The notes beneath the pieces were generated by a model. The model saw only the letters and a list, made by a program, of their open reading frames with translations, was not told the origin of the DNA and did not search any database. Positions 59,640 through 64,000 of a stretch of DNA of 64,000 nucleotides are shown here, piece after piece. The position numbers and the translations under genes were made by a program. Every line of letters begins with the position of its first letter. Positions within the stretch are counted from its first letter, which is position 1. The stretch is taken from assembly GCA_035717845.1 (NCBI GenBank), contig DASTIC010000133.1:1-64000 (forward strand), read 5' to 3'. The stretch is from DASSUW01 sp035717845. Lineage in GTDB: Bacteria; Actinomycetota; Thermoleophilia; Solirubrobacterales; Solirubrobacteraceae.

Positions 59640-60032
59640 ATGGTGATGGCGGCTGACTATCCGTTCATGGACGTGCTGTGGTCGATGATCATCTTCTTTT
59701 TCTGGGTGATCTGGATCTGGATCGTGATCACCGTACTGATCGACGTTTTCCGCCGCAACGACATCGGTGGCTGGGCGAAGGCGGCGTGGGTGGTCTTCGT
59801 CGTAATCCTGCCGTGGCTGGGCGTGCTGATCTATCTGATCATCGAGCACGACGGGATGCAGCAGCGCAGCGTCAAGCAGGCGCAGGCCCAGCGGCAAGAG
59901 TTCGACGACTATGTGCGCGACACGGCGGGCGGCGGGTCCGCCGCCGAGATCGCGAAGGCCAAGGAGCTGGTCGACTCCGGCGCGATCACGCAGGAGGAGT
60001 TCGAGGCGCTGAAGGCGAAGGCGCTCGCGTAG
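59640..60032 (+). CDS. PLD-N-like membrane domain with C-terminal SHOCT, second copy
   Basis: 130 residues. Two helices (DVLWSMIIFFFWVIWIWIVI and AAWVVFVVILPWLGVLIYLI) around RNDIGGWAK, then a linker and SHOCT (EIAKAKELVDSGAITQEEF, EALKAKALA). About 60% like the protein at 42326 by eye. GAGGGGA lies upstream of ATG 59640. A degenerate GATGTG-like string (CATCCGCTCAATGGACGAGT, 59577-59596) precedes it, without a proper -10 at 18 bp. It is followed by the small gene and the MFS exporter. Confidence 0.88.
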   Translation: MVMAADYPFMDVLWSMIIFFFWVIWIWIVITVLIDVFRRNDIGGWAKAAWVVFVVILPWLGVLIYLIIEHDGMQQRSVKQAQAQRQEFDDYVRDTAGGGSAAEIAKAKELVDSGAITQEEFEALKAKALA

Positions 60033-60095
60033 GAGCGCGGGGACACGAGTCGGGCGATGGCGGCTGACGCGGTCGAGCATTGCGAGGAGCACGAC

Positions 60096-60212
60096 ATGGG
60101 GCGGCGGTCGCACGTCGCCGGCTCCTCGCGCGCGTTCAGCCGCCTCACGCCGATCCTTGTGGCACGCAAGTTCCGCGCGGCCGGGGCGGGCGCGAAGCGA
60201 GCGGCCGGTTGA
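60096..60212 (+). CDS. Small basic protein, 38 aa, coupled to MFS gene
   Basis: A short frame with GAGGAG 6 bp before ATG 60096. The product (MGRRSHVAGSSRAFSRLTPI, then RKFRAAGAGAKRAAG) is basic, not hydrophobic, and unrecognised. Its stop overlaps the TTG start of the MFS gene, so it may be a coupling leader peptide. Confidence 0.5.
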   Translation: MGRRSHVAGSSRAFSRLTPILVARKFRAAGAGAKRAAG

Positions 60213-61657
60213 GCGCGGATCCCGCATCGGCAGGCTCGGTCGTCTCGCGGCGCAGATTCCTGGCTCCGCTCGCCCTTGCCCAGTTCGTCTGCAGTTTCGC
60301 GGGCTCGAACATGAACGTGATGATCAACGACATCACCGAGGACCTGGACACGACCGTGCAGGGTGTCCAGGCGGCGATCACCCTGTTCCTGTTGATCATG
60401 GCGATCCTCATGATCCCGTGCAGCAAGCTGAGCGATCGTTGGGGCCGCAAACGCTGCTTCACTATCGGCCTCGTGCTCTACGGGATCGGCGCGCTGCTCA
60501 GCGCGGTGTCGCCGGGGCTAGGCGTGCTGATCCTCGGCAACTCGGTGCTGGAGGGCGTCGGCACCGCCCTGCTGATCCCGCCCGTCTACATCCTCACAAC
60601 ACTGCGCTTCAGCGACCTCACCTCGCGCGCGCGGGCGTTCGGCGTCATCAGCGGGCTGGGAGGCCTCGGCGCCGCCGCCGGACCACTGATCGGCGGTCTC
60701 ATCACCACCGCGATCAGCTGGCGGGCCGCGTTCGTCTTCCAGGCCGCGGTCATCGCACTGATCGTCCTGCTCAGCCGCCGGATCGCCGACCCCCTCCCGC
60801 CCGACCCGACCCGTCCCTTCGACGGATTCGGAGCGGTCCTGTCCGCCGTCGGCATGTTCTTCGTCGTGTTCGGGATTCTCCAAGCCGACAGCAACACCGT
60901 GCTGATGGCGATGCTGCTGGCGGCCGGGGCCGCGTTCCTCATCGGGTTCTTCCTCTACACCCGCGCTCGCGAGCGAGCAGGCAAGGAACCGCTGCTGCCC
61001 ACGCGCCTGTTCAAGAACCGCACATCAAACCTCGGGCTGATCACCCAGAACATCCAGTGGCTGCTGCTCATGGGGGTCTCGTTCACCGTCGCAGTCTTCC
61101 TGCAGACCGTCCGCGGATACAACGCGATCGAGACGGGCGTCATCTTCACCGCGGCGACGGTCGGCGTCCTGGTCTCGTCGCTCGCCGCGGAGCGACTCGC
61201 CAAGCGCCGCCCGCAGAAGACCCTGATCATCGCGGGCTTCGTCGTCACGATGGCCGGGATCGGACTCCTGCTCGCCCTCGTCGGGGCCTCCTCGCGGGTC
61301 ATCGCGTTCGGACCCGGCCTGCTGTTGATCGGCCTCGGCCTCGGGGTCATGCTGACCCCCTCGGTCAACCTCGTACAGTCCAGCTTCCCCGAGGAGTTGC
61401 AGGCGGAGATCTCCGGGCTGTCGCGCAGCGTCGCCAACCTCGGCTCGTCATTCGGCACGGCGATCGCCGGCACGATCCTGGTCTCCGACCTCGCCTCGGG
61501 AAACACCTCCTACGTGGTGGCGATGGTCGCCCTGGCCGTCCTTGCCTTCATCGGCCTCGCCGCCGCCATCCGCCTCCCCAGCAGCCGCGTGCCCGATCGC
61601 TCTGCGGGCGGGCTCGCCGCGACACCCGCGCCCGGCACGGCGACCGAGCACGGATAG
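60209..61657 (+). CDS. MFS exporter, DHA2 (14-TM) type, second copy
   Basis: 482 residues from TTG 60209, chosen because it overlaps the stop of the 38-aa gene; GTG 60239 is an alternative. Motif A is SKLSDRWGRKRCFTIGLVLY, motif C SGLGGLGAAAGPLIGGLITT, ISWRAAFVFQAAVIALIVLL follows, with SLSRSVANLGSSFGTAIAGT-like GLSRSVANLGSSFGTAIAGT late. Substrate unknown. No regulator gene is adjacent apart from the kinase that converges at 61731. Close in type to the exporter at 49492, but without its long C-terminal loop. Confidence 0.9.
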   Translation: MSADPASAGSVVSRRRFLAPLALAQFVCSFAGSNMNVMINDITEDLDTTVQGVQAAITLFLLIMAILMIPCSKLSDRWGRKRCFTIGLVLYGIGALLSAVSPGLGVLILGNSVLEGVGTALLIPPVYILTTLRFSDLTSRARAFGVISGLGGLGAAAGPLIGGLITTAISWRAAFVFQAAVIALIVLLSRRIADPLPPDPTRPFDGFGAVLSAVGMFFVVFGILQADSNTVLMAMLLAAGAAFLIGFFLYTRARERAGKEPLLPTRLFKNRTSNLGLITQNIQWLLLMGVSFTVAVFLQTVRGYNAIETGVIFTAATVGVLVSSLAAERLAKRRPQKTLIIAGFVVTMAGIGLLLALVGASSRVIAFGPGLLLIGLGLGVMLTPSVNLVQSSFPEELQAEISGLSRSVANLGSSFGTAIAGTILVSDLASGNTSYVVAMVALAVLAFIGLAAAIRLPSSRVPDRSAGGLAATPAPGTATEHG

Positions 61658-61730
61658 CCGCCAGCGCGTACGTCAAGGAGCCGCGCCGTCAAGACCGTTC
61701 ACCAGGGGGAGAGGTGGATCGATCCCTCAG

Positions 61731-63518
61731 TCATGGCTCCGGAGTAGCCGATCGCAGGGGAACGTGGCCTGAGATCGTGGTGCCGCGTCCAGGCGCCGTG
61801 GCGATCGTCAGCCGCCCTCCGAGAGCTCCCAGGCGGTCCGCCATGTTCTGCAGGCCGAGGCCGCGGACCTCGCCCGCCGCGAACCCCAATCCGTCGTCGG
61901 CGACGCGGAATGTGAGACGTCCGTGCTCCTCGGCCAGGGCAACCGAGACGTGGACGTCGCGCCCGCCGTGCTTCGTGGCGTTCTGGATCGCCTCCGAGCA
62001 GCAGTAGTACATCGCGGACTCGATCTCCGGCTCGTAGCGGCCGACTCCGACGGCATCGATCTCCGGCGGCGTAGCGGCGTGCGCGTAGAGACCGCGGAGC
62101 GCGGTGGGCAATCCCGATGCGATCAGAAGCGGCGGGTAGAGCCCGTGAGCGACCTCCTGGACCTGCGCGAGCGCGGCCTCCACACTCTGTGTGATCTCGA
62201 GGAGCCGCTCGCGGCTCGACTCGCTGAAGTCGCCTCCGTCAGCTTCCATCTCAAGGCGAAGCTTGATCGAGACGAGCCGCTGCTGGACGCTGTCGTGGAG
62301 GTTGCGCTCGAACTTGCGCCGCTCATCATCCGCGGCGCGGACCAGTCGAGCGCGGGAGCGCTTCAGCTCCTGCAGCGCCTCCGTCCAGCCCGCGTCCAGC
62401 GCCGCGTTCTCAGCCGCCAGGAGCGCGACGGCGCCAGCTGCTTCCAAAAGCTCGGGGTCATCGTTGAGCTGGGGGTCGTGAATGAGCGCGACGGCCGGCG
62501 CGCCGTCGTGGCGTAGGAGCTTGACGGCACGGCCGGGTTCAGTGGGCTGCGCCTCCTCTTCGCCGCCGAGGAAGACGAGCCGCAGGTTTGGATCGCCGAG
62601 CGGACCCCGCAGCATCGCCTCGAGTTCGTCCCTGGAAGGCCCCCGCAGCGACTGCCCGACCAGTTGCTCCATGGCACGCGCCCCGAAGAGCTCAGCAGCG
62701 ATCAGCGCCGCGAGGAAGCCGTACCACAGCGCCGCTCGAGCGCCCACGATGCCCCACTTGACGAACTCCGAGAAGTCCGACTGCGGCGCGTCCAGGGCCC
62801 CGAGGATCTGGAAGATGATTTGAAACGCAAGGAACAACAACGCGATGGGCGTGCCGATCGCCAGCGCCCGGCGCTGCGGCGGCGTCCCCCTGACGAACCG
62901 CCAGATGAGCAGGCCCGCCGTGAGACTCGATGCGAAGATCACGCCAAATCGGAATGCCTCGAGCAGATCCGCCGCGAGCTCGGGGTTCGAGGTGACCGCG
63001 AACTCGTTACTGGGGCACGCCTCGAGGCACCCCGAGATGGACGCGCCGGCGCCCGTCTGCGGCGAAAGCAGCTGACTCACCAGGGCTGGCAATGGCGACA
63101 CGAGGATGCTGATGACCAGGATCACCTTCGCCGGCCGATCGAGCCGCCCGGTCGGAAAGGCCAGGATGAGCACCCGCGTGGCCAGGCCGATCACGGTTTC
63201 AGCGAGCAGGCCGACGGAGAACAGCCACGAGTTGCTCGCCGACTGGAGCACGTAGAGCGCGCTGAGGAGCCCGAAGGCAATAAGCATTTGCCCGAAGCGG
63301 CTCTGCGGGCGGCGGCGGTACCAGTACAAGCCTGCGAGAACGGGCCCCAGAATGAAGTCGGCTTTCTGTACGGCCAGCCAACCCGGGTATGTCAGGAAGT
63401 CCGCCGACAGCGTGACCCACACGGCAGCGACTGAAGCTGCGATCGCCACGACGAGGACAGCGACCTGCCACAAGGGCGTTCGGCCTGCGGCTTGACTTAT
63501 CCATCCTCCGGCCGCCAT
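61731..63518 (-). CDS. Membrane sensor histidine kinase, NarL type, orphan
   Basis: 595 residues. About eight N-terminal helices (VAVLVVAIAASVAAVWVTLS, LGPVLAGLYWYRRRPQSRFG, TRVLILAFPTGRLDRPAKVI) form the sensor, with CLEACPSNEFAV in an outer loop, similar to CGVDCPENAFAV in the kinase at 12466. A GAF-like linker precedes the HisKA_3 box ERRKFERNLHDSVQQRL and HATPase_c (EAIQNATKHGG, ADDGLGFAAG, GLGLQNMAD). No response regulator is nearby. The ATG lies 6 bp after TAGCTT (63530-63525) with no ribosome site, so it is probably leaderless. Confidence 0.9.
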   Translation of the reverse strand: MAAGGWISQAAGRTPLWQVAVLVVAIAASVAAVWVTLSADFLTYPGWLAVQKADFILGPVLAGLYWYRRRPQSRFGQMLIAFGLLSALYVLQSASNSWLFSVGLLAETVIGLATRVLILAFPTGRLDRPAKVILVISILVSPLPALVSQLLSPQTGAGASISGCLEACPSNEFAVTSNPELAADLLEAFRFGVIFASSLTAGLLIWRFVRGTPPQRRALAIGTPIALLFLAFQIIFQILGALDAPQSDFSEFVKWGIVGARAALWYGFLAALIAAELFGARAMEQLVGQSLRGPSRDELEAMLRGPLGDPNLRLVFLGGEEEAQPTEPGRAVKLLRHDGAPAVALIHDPQLNDDPELLEAAGAVALLAAENAALDAGWTEALQELKRSRARLVRAADDERRKFERNLHDSVQQRLVSIKLRLEMEADGGDFSESSRERLLEITQSVEAALAQVQEVAHGLYPPLLIASGLPTALRGLYAHAATPPEIDAVGVGRYEPEIESAMYYCCSEAIQNATKHGGRDVHVSVALAEEHGRLTFRVADDGLGFAAGEVRGLGLQNMADRLGALGGRLTIATAPGRGTTISGHVPLRSATPEP

Positions 63519-63623
63519 TCGCTAAAGCTAACCGCAGCGCCTGAACCCAAACTCGCGGCCGACGAGGATGGCCCGATGGGGCTGGCCGCACGGCTCGGCC
63601 CGAACGTCTAAGGCTGCATCGAG

Positions 63624-63812
63624 ATGATGAGCGGCAAGGCGTGGGTGGGCCACCTGCTCGCGGAGTGCGGCTGGGTGATCGATGTCGCCGACGCGCGCGA
63701 GGCCAAGGCGGTGGCGCCGCTGGCATGCAAGGCCCGAAAGGTCGATGGGCGTGTGCGCGCCAACCTCGCCCGTAGCAAACGGGTCGCTGCCCGATCCTGC
63801 AACCCGGAGTGA
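63624..63812 (+). pseudogene. IS110-family transposase fragment
   Basis: 62 residues. LLAECGWVIDVADAREAKAV, APLACKARKVDGRVRANLAR matches the N-terminal DEDD (RuvC-like) region of IS110 transposases around the A-x-x-K-x-D-x-x-D/G block. The frame begins mid-domain and stops after NPE, while homologues continue for 200-300 residues. The remainder (63813 on) does not resume in frame. It is a decayed insertion sequence at the right edge of the window. Confidence 0.7.
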
Positions 63813-64000
63813 GTCCGCGCCGCGGCGCGCAGCGCTGGCAACATCCGCGGCAACATCCAGATCGTCCAGCCGCTCGTGGGGTTCCCCTCCCGGCTGCAGC
63901 AGGCGTACCCGCGCGAGGCTCGGCAGACTGGCGCGCGTCTCCTTCTTGCGGTCGGCGGCCGCTCTCCAAGGCGGTGAGCTTGGTGTCGGCGTCGTCAAGG
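63813..64000. other. Window end, no confident gene
   Basis: Probably more of the decayed insertion sequence, or the tail of a gene that continues past the window. A reverse frame entering from the right edge looks somewhat protein-like, but I cannot assign it. Confidence 0.3.

Noticed and set aside
60157..62007. Long forward frame overlapping the MFS gene
   Set aside because: It is the +1 shadow of the exporter; no hydrophobic pattern or motif remains in it.
1..64000. CRISPR arrays, rRNA genes, prophage or conjugative modules
   Set aside because: No array of regular repeats, no rRNA and no phage structural or transfer genes were seen; the only mobile traces are the IS256 and IS110 stubs.

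Overview
This is GC-rich actinobacterial chromosome. Protein content points to the order Solirubrobacterales (class Thermoleophilia; Solirubrobacter/Conexibacter-like): DUF6325-type proteins, C-terminal SHOCT modules, NarL-type histidine kinases with HisKA_3 domains, holin-phosphatase fusions, GTG starts and leaderless transcripts. The placement is inferred from recognised families; no rRNA gene is present to confirm it.

Layout. 1-2.5 kb: an IS256 transposase stub, a repeated hairpin element and a glucose-6-phosphate dehydrogenase gene (zwf) with two frameshifts. 2.7-12.3 kb: small envelope and stress proteins (BrkB/YihY, HdeD, a class II amidotransferase, DUF6325, DUF2252), with a frameshifted formylglycine-generating-enzyme-like gene, half a potassium channel and a doubly truncated kinase. 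11.6-17.7 kb: a divergent NarL regulator/kinase pair, a PAS-only protein and a holin-phosphatase fusion. 17.7-31.8 kb: SHOCT membrane protein, RDD and AI-2E transporters, tandem universal stress protein, MalT-like LuxR regulator, DUF1254/DUF1214, STAS, DUF1269, metallo-beta-lactamase fold, flippase-like membrane protein, and a DUF6325-SHOCT-HerA operon. 31.9-38.9 kb: MASE1 kinase with a convergent receiver-only regulator, small membrane proteins, LURP-one-like, CYTH. 36.3-40.8 kb: a cluster of damaged genes (methyltransferase, two-piece membrane protein, SulP, YihY, Na+/H+ antiporter). 41.2-54.2 kb: SHOCT, amphi-Trp, lipoprotein, K+ channel, PRC-barrel, second DUF2252, degenerate HD, carboxylate-amine ligase, amidotransferase-MFS operon and GH15. 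54.2-59.4 kb: a five-gene operon of a small unknown protein, DUF4331, DyP peroxidase, crotonase and a sulfite-oxidase-like molybdoenzyme. 59.6-64 kb: SHOCT protein, MFS exporter, a leaderless kinase and an IS110 stub.

The main unexpected signal is regulatory. A 20-bp partly palindromic box, consensus CAYCCGNTTCGGRYGATGTG, recurs upstream of about fifteen genes or operons on both strands. In most copies exactly 18 bp separate it from a hexamer of the form NANNNT, so it overlaps the -35 position. It precedes the DyP operon, two to three SHOCT/PLD-N-type membrane genes, DUF6325, DUF1254, STAS, amphi-Trp, a lipoprotein and an amidotransferase. The simplest reading is one activator-controlled, stress- or envelope-type regulon. 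Several of these promoters sit exactly 6 bp before the start codon, implying leaderless mRNAs.

The second pattern is damage. At least eight genes carry frameshifts, internal deletions or fused ends, concentrated at 0.8-9.6 and 36-41 kb, among otherwise intact genes. One site is a seven-C run, so sequencing error must be excluded before calling all of them decay.
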